64,000 nt of DNA from Solwaraspora sp. WMMA2056 (GTDB lineage: Bacteria; Actinomycetota; Actinomycetes; Mycobacteriales; Micromonosporaceae), in assembly GCF_030345095.1 (NCBI RefSeq), contig NZ_CP128360.1, positions 2,232,001-2,296,000 of the forward strand, in the 5' to 3' direction. Made by a program: the position numbers and the translations under genes. Shown here in pieces: positions 26,080-34,389 of this stretch (position 1 is its first letter; every line of letters begins with the position of its first letter). The notes beneath the pieces are model-generated. The model was not told the DNA's origin, ran no database searches, and worked only from the letters and a program-made list of their open reading frames with translations.

Positions 26080-28587
26080 GTGCGCGTACCGTCCCGGACT
26101 CAGCGGCCGAAAGCCGTCGTCACCGCCGCCGCGACGCTGGCCGCCGCGCTCACCGTCGCCGCCCCACCGCCCCCGGCGACCGCGACAGCGACCGCAGCGG
26201 TGGCGACCGCGACCGCGACCGTCGGCGCGTCGGACGTCTCCGCCGGTCAGTGGCTCGTCGCCGACCTGGGCACCCCCACCCCGAAGGTCGACCGGGCCGA
26301 GGTGGTCGGCGCGGTCACCGTCGACGACCACCCCGGCGGGGCGCAGCAGCCGTACGTGTTCACCGTCGTCGACGGTGCGCTGTACCTGACGCTGGTCACC
26401 GGCGGCCGCAGCTGGGTGCCGCTCGGGGTGCCGCCGAGCGGCAGCCCGATCGCCGGCGGCATCGGCGCGATCACCGTACGGGACAGCCCGGCGTCACCGG
26501 CCCGACCGCACGTCTTCCTCCGTACCGCCGACGGCCAGCTGTGGAGTCGCTGGTGGGACGGGGGCAGCTGGAACTGGTCGGGCCTCGGCGCACCACCGGG
26601 GGCGGCCGTCACCAACGGGGTCGGCGTCGTCGCCGTCGCGGACGCCCCGGGCGCGGCACAGCGGCCGTACGTGTTCGTCCTCGGCACCGGCGGGCAGCTC
26701 TGGCTGAACTGGTGGACCGGTGCCCGGTGGCGGTGGGAGGGTCTCGGCACCCCCGACGTGGTCCACCCGCAGTACACCACCGGGGTCGGCGTCGGCCTGA
26801 TCCAGCTTGCCCCGGAGAACCCACAGTGGCCGCAGGCGTTCGTCGTCACCGGCGAGGGCGAGGTGTGGCGAAACGGCTGGGACGGCAGCGGCTGGCGGTG
26901 GACCGACCACGGGGTGGGGCCGGCCGGCCCGCAGCCCACCGTCGGGCTCGACGTGACCACCGCCGCCGCGCCCGCCGGCGCGACGGTCGCACCGATCGCC
27001 TTCACCGGCGTCGTCTACGGCCTCTACTCGCTGTCGTATCCGACGGTCGGCCCCCGGTGGACCTGGTCCGACCAGGACCTGCCCTACTACGACGTGCAGC
27101 TGCCGGTGTCAGCCGGAGCGGTCAGCGTCACCGACAGCCCGACCAGCGCTTCCCGGCCGTACCTGTTCATCTGCGACGCCATCACGGCCGGCCCGGTCCG
27201 GGCGAACTGGTGGGACGGCACCGGATGGCAGTGGACCGAACTGCCGGGGACCAAAGCGGCGCCGGGTTGGCCGCGCTGCGGCGCGGCGACGACGGTCCGG
27301 GATACGGCGTCCGGCCCACAGCGGCCCTTCGTCTACTACTGGTCACCGGGCGCCGACGACGACCAGGTCGGCCACCTGATGGTCAGCTGGTGGGTGCCGC
27401 CCGCCGCGCCCGCCGACGTCGTCGGCAAGTGGCATGTCACGGCGGTCGGCAACCCGGTGCCCGAGGCGCGCTCCGCCCAGCTGGTCGGCGCGCTCGCCGT
27501 CGACGACCAGCCCGGCGGGCAGCAGCGACCGGCGGTGTTCAACCTGATCGACGGACAGCTGTACGGCGCCGAACTCGTCGCCGGCCGGTGGCGGTGGAGC
27601 TGGCACGGCGTACCGCAGGACGCCGCCGAGGTGACGGCCGCCGGCGCGGTCACCGTCCGCGACGGCGCCGACTCGGCGGCCCGGCCGTACGTGTTCGTCG
27701 TCGCCGACGGTCGGCTCTGGTGCCGCTGGTGGGACGGGGCCAACTGGACGTGGAGCGACCTCGGCGCCCCGCCCGGTGCCGAGATCGCCGTCGCGCTCGG
27801 TGTGGTGGCCGTCCGCGACGGCCCCGGTGCGCCGCAGCGGCCGTACGTGTTCGTCGACGCCGTCGACGGTGCCGGTGCCCACCGGGCCTGGTCGGCCTGG
27901 TGGACCGGGCTGCGGTGGCAGTGGTCCGATCACGGCAACCCGCTGGCCGACCCGACGTACCGACTGGCACCGGTCGGGGCGGCGGTCATGCGGTACGCGC
28001 CGGACGCACCCGAGTTCCCGCAGCTGTTCGTGATCGAGCCCCACCGCCGGGTGTGGCAGCTCGGCTGGGACGGCTCCCGCTGGTCGTGGAGCGACCGGGG
28101 GAGCCCGGGCAGCATCCTGACCGGTCTCGGGGTGACCACCACCACCGACGCCGGGACCGGGCTGGTCCGACCCTGGGTCTTCGTCGGCCAGTGGGCGCAC
28201 GGGGTCTACGCGTTGTCGTACGCCGGTGGTGGTCAGTGGGCGTGGGCCGACCACCAGGGTCCGCAGCCGTCGGCTCTCGCGCCCGCGCCGGCCGGGGTGC
28301 TCACCGTCGCGGACCGGCCCGGCGCCGACCAGCGGCCGTACGTGTTCATCTGCGACCACATGAAGATCGGCGGGCCGATCTCGGTGAACTGGTACGTCGC
28401 CGACGGCCGGTGGACCTGGTCGAACCAGGACGGCACCCGGGCGGTGCCCGGTCAGCCGGGCTGCGGGTCGGCGGTCGCCATCACCGACGCCGGCATCGGC
28501 CCGCAGCGGCCGTACGTCTTCTACTGGACGCCACGGGCCACCGACAGCGTGGCCCCGGACCAGTTGACCGTCAACTGGTGGGGCTGA
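26080..28587 (+). CDS. Secreted tryptophan-rich protein with two tandem seven-bladed beta-propellers (lectin-like)
   Basis: Not matched to a named protein. GTG 26080 has GAGGAG 9 bp upstream and gives 835 residues with a signal peptide (basic start, then AVVTAAATLAAALTVAA and an Ala/Thr/Pro-rich region). The mature part is two halves of about 395 residues with the same motif order. Each half has an entry strand (QWLVADLGTP or KWHVTAVGNP) and seven blades of the form RPYVF...DGxLWxxWWDGxxWxWsdlG, closing with VSWW or VNWWG. A Cys pair recurs in blades 6 and 7 of each half (ICDAI/RCGA and ICDHM/GCGS). The pattern resembles fucose-binding or PLL-type propeller lectins, so carbohydrate binding outside the cell is likely but inferred. 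Confidence 0.8.
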   Translation: MRVPSRTQRPKAVVTAAATLAAALTVAAPPPPATATATAAVATATATVGASDVSAGQWLVADLGTPTPKVDRAEVVGAVTVDDHPGGAQQPYVFTVVDGALYLTLVTGGRSWVPLGVPPSGSPIAGGIGAITVRDSPASPARPHVFLRTADGQLWSRWWDGGSWNWSGLGAPPGAAVTNGVGVVAVADAPGAAQRPYVFVLGTGGQLWLNWWTGARWRWEGLGTPDVVHPQYTTGVGVGLIQLAPENPQWPQAFVVTGEGEVWRNGWDGSGWRWTDHGVGPAGPQPTVGLDVTTAAAPAGATVAPIAFTGVVYGLYSLSYPTVGPRWTWSDQDLPYYDVQLPVSAGAVSVTDSPTSASRPYLFICDAITAGPVRANWWDGTGWQWTELPGTKAAPGWPRCGAATTVRDTASGPQRPFVYYWSPGADDDQVGHLMVSWWVPPAAPADVVGKWHVTAVGNPVPEARSAQLVGALAVDDQPGGQQRPAVFNLIDGQLYGAELVAGRWRWSWHGVPQDAAEVTAAGAVTVRDGADSAARPYVFVVADGRLWCRWWDGANWTWSDLGAPPGAEIAVALGVVAVRDGPGAPQRPYVFVDAVDGAGAHRAWSAWWTGLRWQWSDHGNPLADPTYRLAPVGAAVMRYAPDAPEFPQLFVIEPHRRVWQLGWDGSRWSWSDRGSPGSILTGLGVTTTTDAGTGLVRPWVFVGQWAHGVYALSYAGGGQWAWADHQGPQPSALAPAPAGVLTVADRPGADQRPYVFICDHMKIGGPISVNWYVADGRWTWSNQDGTRAVPGQPGCGSAVAITDAGIGPQRPYVFYWTPRATDSVAPDQLTVNWWG

Positions 28588-28618
28588 CCGGCAGCACCGG
28601 TACGGCACAATCAGTCGC

Positions 28619-29059
28619 ATGCGGATCCGACGGGTCACCACGGTGGCGGAGGTACTGGCCGCTGGCGCGCTGTTCGACGACGCGCCGCAGCCGGCGGCGA
28701 CCGAGCGGTTCCTCGCCGACGAGCGGCACCACCTGCTGGTCGCCTACGTCGACGACGGGGTGCCGGCCGGGATGGTCACCGGGGTGGAGACGACCCACCC
28801 GGACAAGGGCACCGAGATGTTCCTGTACGAACTGGGCGTCGACGACGCGTACCAGGGTCGGGGGATCGGCACGGCGTTGGTCGAGGCCCTGGCGGAGCTG
28901 GCGCGCACGCGGGGCTGTTTCGGGATGTGGGTGATCACCGACGTCGACAACGTGCCGGCACGGGCGACGTACCGCCGGGCCGATGGTGTCGACGAGGACG
29001 GGCAGGTGGTCTACAGCTGGTCCTTCGATGCCGCACCGGAGGCAGACAACGATGTGTGA
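28619..29059 (+). CDS. GNAT-family N-acetyltransferase, AAC(3)-I-like
   Basis: Acetyl-CoA-dependent acetyltransferase of 146 residues. Family features: GALFDDAPQPAATERFLAD, ERHHLLVAYVDDG, THPDKGTEMFLYELGVDD, the acetyl-CoA loop YQGRGIGTALVEAL and GMWVITDVDNVPARATYRRA. This order is that of the aminoglycoside 3-N-acetyltransferase I-like branch. Members on actinomycete chromosomes often do not give resistance, so drug modification is only a possibility. Located 31 bp after the propeller gene on the same strand and probably co-transcribed with it. Confidence 0.85.
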   Translation: MRIRRVTTVAEVLAAGALFDDAPQPAATERFLADERHHLLVAYVDDGVPAGMVTGVETTHPDKGTEMFLYELGVDDAYQGRGIGTALVEALAELARTRGCFGMWVITDVDNVPARATYRRADGVDEDGQVVYSWSFDAAPEADNDV

Positions 29060-29164
29060 CGATCGAATTCGCGGGTAGGTCCCTATGCGACAGCGACACC
29101 GGCCGGCGTCACCCGGTCCACCGGGGATGTCGGCCGGTGTCGGAGCCGAGCAGGAAGGGACCCA

Positions 29165-29566
29165 ATGATGAAAATCTCTCGTCTCGCCGGTGGTGCGGTG
29201 GCCGGGGCACTGGTCGCGACCGCAGCAGCGGTCGCCGTGCCCTCGCCCGCGAGCGCCCAGGCCGAGCCCTGTGTGCAACGGGTCGCGGTGGTCAACAACG
29301 CCGGTTTCGTGATGTCGTTCCAGGTAGCCACCAGCACCGGTCTGCAGACGTCCGCCACCGACACGTACCCGATCAACCAGTGGCGGGTGATCGACCTGAC
29401 CACCACGGCGCTGCCGGTCGGCGCCGACGTCCGCCCGGTGGTGGACGCGGTCGCCGGTGCCACCCGTACGCCGAGTGGCTTCGTGTCGTACTGCGTGAAC
29501 GGGCAGACCGCCACGTACACGGTCACCGGCACCACGTTCGACTACCGGGTCACCCTGATCGGCTGA
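29165..29566 (+). CDS. Small secreted protein of unknown function
   Basis: 133 residues with a clear Sec signal peptide (MMKISRLAGGAVAGALVATA, cleavage near SPASA-QAEP). The mature part of about 100 residues is predicted to be mostly beta strand and has two cysteines (EPCVQR and SYCVNG) that could form one disulfide. Repeated themes are VVNNAGFVMSFQV, QWRVIDLTTT and TATYTVTGTTFDY. AGGAAGG stands 8 bp before the ATG. I do not recognise a family; such proteins are common in actinomycete secretomes. No operon partner is obvious; the downstream pucR-like gene is convergent. Confidence 0.75.
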   Translation: MMKISRLAGGAVAGALVATAAAVAVPSPASAQAEPCVQRVAVVNNAGFVMSFQVATSTGLQTSATDTYPINQWRVIDLTTTALPVGADVRPVVDAVAGATRTPSGFVSYCVNGQTATYTVTGTTFDYRVTLIG

Positions 29567-29612
29567 TCCGTCGGCTGGCCCGGCCGGTCAACCGCCGCGT
29601 CGGGCCGGCCGG

Positions 29613-30845
29613 TCAACCGCCGCCCTGGGCCGGCCGGGCCAGCCGGTGCAGTTTCAACGCCAGATGCAGGCAGAGCCGCTCGTTGCCGTCCTTGAGGTCG
29701 GTGTCGGCCAGCTGCTCCACCCGCTGCAGCCGGTAGTAGAGCGTGGTCCGGTGCAGGCGCAGCGCCTCGGCGGCGGCGTGCGCGTTGCCGGCCAGGTCCA
29801 GGTAGACCTCCAGGGTCTCCAGCAGCACCCGGTGGGTGTCGTCGCGCAGCATCCGCGCCAGCCCGGGATGCACCCCGGCGACGTCCAGCTGATCCTCGTC
29901 CAGCTGCGACAACAGCCGGTAGATGCCCAGGTTGGCCCAGGCGACCACCGGGCCGAGTGCCGGTAGCCGGACCCCGACCCGGGCAGCCTGCAGCGCCTCC
30001 GCGTAGGAGTGCACGGTGTCGGCGAGGCGGGGCCGTGGCTGGCCGAGTCCGACGACGACCCGCTGCACCGGGGCGAGCCGGTCGGTGACGGTCGCCAGGG
30101 CGCTGCTCAGCTGGGTGGCGGTCGCCGGCGGTGAGCCCCGCCCGGTCGACCGCGCGTCGCGTAGCAGCAGCACCCCGTGGTCGTGCCGGACCAGGTGCAG
30201 GGCCTCCCGGGTGCCGACCCAGCGTCGGGTGGCGACCAGGGCCTGTTCCAGGGCGATCCGGGTGGTCTCGTCGAGTGCCTGACCGGGGGCCGACACCGGT
30301 TGGGCGACCAGCGCGGTGCTGCGGCCGTCGCTGGTGACGACGCCGTCGGACAGCAGCGAGCGGACCACCTCGTCGCGGATGTCGGGCGAGTCGGACAGCA
30401 GGGTACGGGCGGCTTCGGCCTCCCGCTGCGAGGCCAGCTCGCCGATCAGGTTCGTACGGTAGAGCGCGAACGCCAGGTCGGCGGCGGCCTCCACGGCGGC
30501 GGCGATGTCGGTGTCGGACATGGTGCCGTCGGCGTCGATGAACCAGACGAAGCCGAGCAGCAGGTCCCGGTGCCGAACCGGCACACAGACCCGGGGCAGC
30601 AGCTCCAGCTCGGGGCAGGCCGGGGTGCGGACCGGTGCACGGGCCGTCATGATGCCGATGTCGCGGAACCAGGCGACGACCTCGGCGGCGGTGTGCCGGC
30701 GCAGGATCGAGTCGCGGCGTACGTCGTCCATCGGGCCGCTGTGTTCGCTGTAGACCACGACCCGCTGGCGGCGGTCCTCGATCAACGCCGGTCGGCCGAC
30801 CCGGGCAGCGACGGTGTCCACGATGCGCTGCAGATCCGCCTGCAA
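29613..30845 (-). CDS. PucR/CdaR-family transcriptional regulator
   Basis: Regulator with an N-terminal GAF-like sensing region (DLQRIVDTVAARVGRPALIED, LLLGFVWFIDADG), a middle GGDEF-like/PucR region (RVVVGLGQPRPRLADTVHSYAEALQAA in pieces: VVVGLGQPR, SYAEALQAARVG) and a C-terminal HTH_30 domain (AHAAAEALRLHRTTLYYRLQ). The start is uncertain. The frame is open to ATG 30980, but that 45-codon extension has poor codon usage, includes a TTA codon and lacks a ribosome site. TTG 30845 has GGGGAG 6 bp upstream and gives 410 residues. It is divergent from the M6 protease operon and may control it; that is inference. Confidence 0.83.
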   Translation of the reverse strand: MQADLQRIVDTVAARVGRPALIEDRRQRVVVYSEHSGPMDDVRRDSILRRHTAAEVVAWFRDIGIMTARAPVRTPACPELELLPRVCVPVRHRDLLLGFVWFIDADGTMSDTDIAAAVEAAADLAFALYRTNLIGELASQREAEAARTLLSDSPDIRDEVVRSLLSDGVVTSDGRSTALVAQPVSAPGQALDETTRIALEQALVATRRWVGTREALHLVRHDHGVLLLRDARSTGRGSPPATATQLSSALATVTDRLAPVQRVVVGLGQPRPRLADTVHSYAEALQAARVGVRLPALGPVVAWANLGIYRLLSQLDEDQLDVAGVHPGLARMLRDDTHRVLLETLEVYLDLAGNAHAAAEALRLHRTTLYYRLQRVEQLADTDLKDGNERLCLHLALKLHRLARPAQGGG

Positions 30846-31065
30846 TCCGTACTCCCCGTCGTCGTGTCTGCCTGCGGCGGTGCCCCGACCGCCGTCGAGT
30901 AACCACCTTCGGCCGCGCCGGGCCACGACGCAAGACTCCGTCGGCAGGCTTCCGGCAGGTGTCGGAAGAGATCGACTCATCTCGGCGACAGCTGCACGGT
31001 GACCGGCCGGTCACCCGGCTCCTAGATTCGAGCTCGGCCAGCTCCCGCTGCGAGAGGTGACTGCG

Positions 31066-33114
31066 ATGCGCACACTGTCCACCAGCCGCCCGGTGCGCCG
31101 CGCGGTGCTCGGCGCGGCTGTCGCCACCGCACTGATCGTGCCGACCGGCGGGTTCTCCGCAGCCGCCGCGCCGGGCAACCCGGCCGGCGGCGGCGGACCG
31201 TTCGAGATCCTCGACCCGCAGTACTGGCAGAACCCGGACACGATGACCTGGGACGACTGGGTGGCGGTGCCGGGTCGGGACTGGTCGGATCCGACGGTGA
31301 CCGGATCGGAGCGCAACTTCGACATCGCTCTGGTCACCCTGGACTATCCGGATCAGCCGTTCGTGGTGACCCAGCGTCCCCGGTCGACGGTCTTCGGCAA
31401 CCCGCAGGCGACGGCGTCGAACATCCCGCGTGAGCAGGTCGCCCAGTTCTACACCGACTTCCTGAACACGCCGAACGATCTGAACAAGGGTCACACGCTG
31501 CACGAATATTGGATGCAGGATTCCAACGGCCGCTACGGGGTGGACCTGACCGGATTCGGCCCGTACCAGCTGCCGGCGAAGTCCTACCAGTACGGCATCG
31601 ACAACGGGTTCAACCCGGGTGCCTGCCCGGCCGGCGAGCAGTGCGCCCGCAACATCCGTACCGACGGGTTGGGTGCCTGGCGGGCGGCGGTCGGCGACGA
31701 GGTGGCCGACTCGTACGAGCTGGTCTTCATCCTCTCCGCCGGCCAGGACGAGTCGTCGACCTGGCAGGAGTTCGGCCAGATGACGTTCCAGACCAAGGAG
31801 GACGTGCCGGACGCCTGGGGGCCGCCGGACCCGAACCTGCCGAACTGGGCCCGCACCCGCTACGTGGAGTGGACCTCGTGGAAGGCGGCGTCGACGATCT
31901 GGCCGAACGCCGGTGGCGGTTCGTCCACTCAGGCGGAGAGCTCCGGGATGGGCGTGTACGCGCACGAGCTGAGCCACCTGCTCACCATCGGCGACAACTA
32001 CAACAATCCGTACGGCACGCCGCTGCGCCGTACGTACACCGGTATCTGGGGGATGATGTCGCGCGGGTCGTTCAACGGACCGGGTGGCCCGCACACCCGC
32101 TGGCAGATCCCGCCGACCAACGGCGGCGCGATGGGTTCGCTGCACATGGTCCGAGACAAGATCAAGATCGGGCTGGTCGGCGAGGAACACATCCTGCGAC
32201 TGTCCAGGGAGGCCCTCGCCTCGTCCGGGATCGTCGTCGCCGACGTCACCGCCCGCGCGGTCGACGCCGGCCGCAACGGCCTGACCGGCATCATCGTCGC
32301 CATGGACCGGGACCGCTCACCGGCCTGCAGCACCAGCGCCGACCCGTTGTGCGACGGCGGCAACTTCAACAACTACACCGTCGAGGTCGTCGACCGGATG
32401 GGCGCGGACTCGTTCACCCCGGACGCCGGGGTGCTGCTGAGCAAGACCAAGAACGCCGACAGCGCGCCGTTCGTCTGGGTCGTCGACGCCAACCCGCAGG
32501 ACATCGACATGGTCGACTTCTACCGGCCCGACGGCACGCCACAGAAGATCACCATGGGCGACTACCGGCAGCTGTCCGACGCGCTGTTCCACGCCGGCAC
32601 CGGCTCCGGCAGCGAGTTCGAGTACGTCGACGAGGCCAACCGGCTGCACTTCTACATCCTGGACCTGCGGCGGGACCGCACCGGAGTGCTGTCGTACACG
32701 GTGGCGGTGCGCTCCCTCGACGGTGCCGGCGGCCCGAGCGCCCACGGTGTCGCGTTGACCCGGGGCACCGTGACCACCCCGAACAGCAAGCCCACCAACC
32801 GGGGGGTGACCTGCTCGTTCACCCTTACCAACACGGGCAGCTTCTCGGCCGGCGGTCAGCAGCACCCGGAGGACGTCTCGGCGTACCTCGACGCGGACGT
32901 GTACCGGTTGTCGACCCGGGCGGCCGGCGTCGGCTGGCGCTCGGACCTGCCCAACGCGCTGGCCACCGCCGAGTTCGGCCAGTCGACCACGGTGAAGGTG
33001 TCGGTCGCCGCCGCCGCGGACGCGGTCTCCACCGGCTACATCAAGCTGACCGCCACCTCGGTCAGCGACCCGACGAAGACCCGGACCGAGACGTGCCGGG
33101 TCGACAAGTCGTGA
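31066..33114 (+). CDS. Secreted M6-like zinc metalloprotease
   Basis: Exported protease of 682 residues. A signal peptide (RPVRRAVLGAAVATALIVPTGG in part, ending SAAAAP) is followed by a region with FDIALVTLDYPDQPF, TLHEYWMQDSNGRYGVDL and the zinc motif HELSH at about residues 300-304, then NPYGTPLRRTYTGIWGMMSRG. This order matches immune inhibitor A-like M6 peptidases. The last 120 residues are beta-sandwich-like with two cysteines. ATG 31066 has GAGAGG 7 bp upstream. The stop overlaps the next start (GTGA), so protease, lipoprotein and thioredoxin genes form one operon. Confidence 0.86.
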   Translation: MRTLSTSRPVRRAVLGAAVATALIVPTGGFSAAAAPGNPAGGGGPFEILDPQYWQNPDTMTWDDWVAVPGRDWSDPTVTGSERNFDIALVTLDYPDQPFVVTQRPRSTVFGNPQATASNIPREQVAQFYTDFLNTPNDLNKGHTLHEYWMQDSNGRYGVDLTGFGPYQLPAKSYQYGIDNGFNPGACPAGEQCARNIRTDGLGAWRAAVGDEVADSYELVFILSAGQDESSTWQEFGQMTFQTKEDVPDAWGPPDPNLPNWARTRYVEWTSWKAASTIWPNAGGGSSTQAESSGMGVYAHELSHLLTIGDNYNNPYGTPLRRTYTGIWGMMSRGSFNGPGGPHTRWQIPPTNGGAMGSLHMVRDKIKIGLVGEEHILRLSREALASSGIVVADVTARAVDAGRNGLTGIIVAMDRDRSPACSTSADPLCDGGNFNNYTVEVVDRMGADSFTPDAGVLLSKTKNADSAPFVWVVDANPQDIDMVDFYRPDGTPQKITMGDYRQLSDALFHAGTGSGSEFEYVDEANRLHFYILDLRRDRTGVLSYTVAVRSLDGAGGPSAHGVALTRGTVTTPNSKPTNRGVTCSFTLTNTGSFSAGGQQHPEDVSAYLDADVYRLSTRAAGVGWRSDLPNALATAEFGQSTTVKVSVAAAADAVSTGYIKLTATSVSDPTKTRTETCRVDKS

Positions 33115-33584
33115 CCAGGCTGTCCTGGCATCCGAAGGCGGCCCTCGCCGCGCTGCTGGTCGGCGCGGCGGGGGCTGCCTCGGCGCTACTGGCCGGCTGC
33201 ACCGGGTCGGCCGGGCCCCGGTCGGCTGAGTCCCGGTCGGCGGTCACCGTGCGGGTGCTGGTCCGCGACATCAACATCCGACCGGTCGGGGTGGACTGCG
33301 CCGGCACCGGGGCGTACACGTTCTTCCACAACCGGGCGCCGTACCGGATCGTCGACCCGGCCGGCGAGGTGCTGGCCGCCGGCGAACTGCCGCCGGGGAC
33401 ATCGGTGCCGACCTTCGAAGAGGACCTCGAGGTGGAGCGGGTGCCGACGTACTGCGAGTTCGCCGTACCGGTCGAGGTGGCGGCGCGCGGCGGCTACCGG
33501 CTGGTCGTCGACGACCGTACGCCGATCGTGCTGACCCGCGACGACAGCGAGGGCCCGGCGCTGGTCGCCGTGGTGCCGTCGTGA
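33111..33584 (+). CDS. Small lipoprotein linked to M6 protease
   Basis: 157 residues starting at GTG 33111, with a signal peptide ending in lipobox LLAGC. The mature domain (about 120 residues) reads VTVRVLVRDINIRPVGVDCAG and FHNRAPYRIVDPAGEVLAAG, then EVERVPTYCEFAVPVEV. It has two further cysteines likely to pair and an all-beta look. I do not recognise the family. Tight coupling on both sides suggests it acts with the secreted protease and the thioredoxin, perhaps as a membrane-bound partner or a disulfide-dependent substrate. Confidence 0.78.
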   Translation: MTRLSWHPKAALAALLVGAAGAASALLAGCTGSAGPRSAESRSAVTVRVLVRDINIRPVGVDCAGTGAYTFFHNRAPYRIVDPAGEVLAAGELPPGTSVPTFEEDLEVERVPTYCEFAVPVEVAARGGYRLVVDDRTPIVLTRDDSEGPALVAVVPS

Positions 33585-34237
33585 CCGCCAGGCCGCGCCG
33601 GCACGCGGTCCGCCTGCTGCCCGCCGGTGTCCGCCTGCTGCTCGCCGGCACGCTGATGCTGACGGCGGCGCTGGCCGGCTGCACCGCCGGACCCAGCGCC
33701 GCTGGTGACGTTGATGGCGACGGCGATGGCCCGGCGATACACCCGGTGGCGTCGCCGGTGCCCGGGGGAGTGCTGACGCTGCCCGGCCCGGCGCCGACCG
33801 ACCTGGGCCTACGTCCGGCCCCGACCGACTCCCCGCCGGCTCCGGCGGTCAGCGGTACGTTGACCGACCGCACCCCGCTGGAGCTGGCCGACCTGTGGGC
33901 CGAGCGGGCGGTGGTGCTGACCTTCTTCACTTCCTGGTGCACGCTCTGCGCCGACCAGCAGAGGGCGCTGAGTGACCTGGCCAGGGCGAACGCCGACCGG
34001 GTGGTGTTCGTGGGAGTGGTCGGTGCCGAGGACGACCCGGCGCAGGTGCGCGACTACCTGCACCGCCACCGGGTGGAGCACCCGGTGCTGGTCGACGACG
34101 ACCAGACGATCTGGCGGGCGTACGCGGTGCGGGAGCCGCCGGCGGTGGTGCTGATCGCCAAGGGCGGGGTGCTGCTGCGCGGCTTCCCCGGCGGAGTGGA
34201 CACCCCCACCCTCACCGACCTGCTCGCCACCCTCTGA
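33581..34237 (+). CDS. TlpA-like thioredoxin-fold lipoprotein
   Basis: 218 residues starting at GTG 33581 (GTGA overlap with the lipoprotein stop). The signal peptide ends in lipobox AALAGC, followed by a flexible Pro/Asp-rich spacer and a thioredoxin domain with active site TSWCTLCADQ (CxxC) and the cis-Pro region EPPAVVLIAKGG. It should shuffle or reduce disulfides on the outer face of the membrane, plausibly for the Cys-containing M6 protease and lipoprotein encoded just upstream. Confidence 0.87.
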   Translation: MTARPRRHAVRLLPAGVRLLLAGTLMLTAALAGCTAGPSAAGDVDGDGDGPAIHPVASPVPGGVLTLPGPAPTDLGLRPAPTDSPPAPAVSGTLTDRTPLELADLWAERAVVLTFFTSWCTLCADQQRALSDLARANADRVVFVGVVGAEDDPAQVRDYLHRHRVEHPVLVDDDQTIWRAYAVREPPAVVLIAKGGVLLRGFPGGVDTPTLTDLLATL

Positions 34238-34289
34238 CGCCACCCTCTGACCCGCCCCGCCCGCCCGTCCCCGCCCGCCCGTCCCCGCC

Positions 34290-34357
34290 CCCGACGATCT
34301 TGCGGTTGTCGCGAGGATTTGTCCACTTTGTTCCGCGATAAGTGCAAGATCGTCGGG
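34290..34357. repeat. Palindromic element with 14-bp perfect arms between convergent genes
   Basis: CCCGACGATCTTGC (34290-34303) and GCAAGATCGTCGGG (34344-34357) are exact inverted repeats around a 40-base loop that itself holds TCGCG/CGCGA. A third partial copy of GATCGTCGGGGG follows at about 34370. It lies between the convergent thioredoxin and S15 peptidase genes and could end transcription both ways. From memory, GATCTTGC-armed palindromes recur between genes in Micromonosporaceae, so it may also be a dispersed repeat. Confidence 0.8.
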
Positions 34358-34389
34358 AGCGGTGGGTCAGATCGTCGGGGGCAGGGGGG

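Noticed and set aside
28571-29278. 235-codon minus-strand frame over the GNAT gene
   Set aside because: Antisense shadow. The GNAT frame has intact family motifs.
30846-30980. 45-codon N-terminal extension of the PucR regulator
   Set aside because: Poor codon usage, a TTA codon and no ribosome site. TTG 30845 is better placed, though the extension cannot be fully excluded.
29542-32190. 882-codon minus-strand frame across pucR and the M6 protease
   Set aside because: Arg/Pro-rich composition and no motifs; shadow of two real genes.
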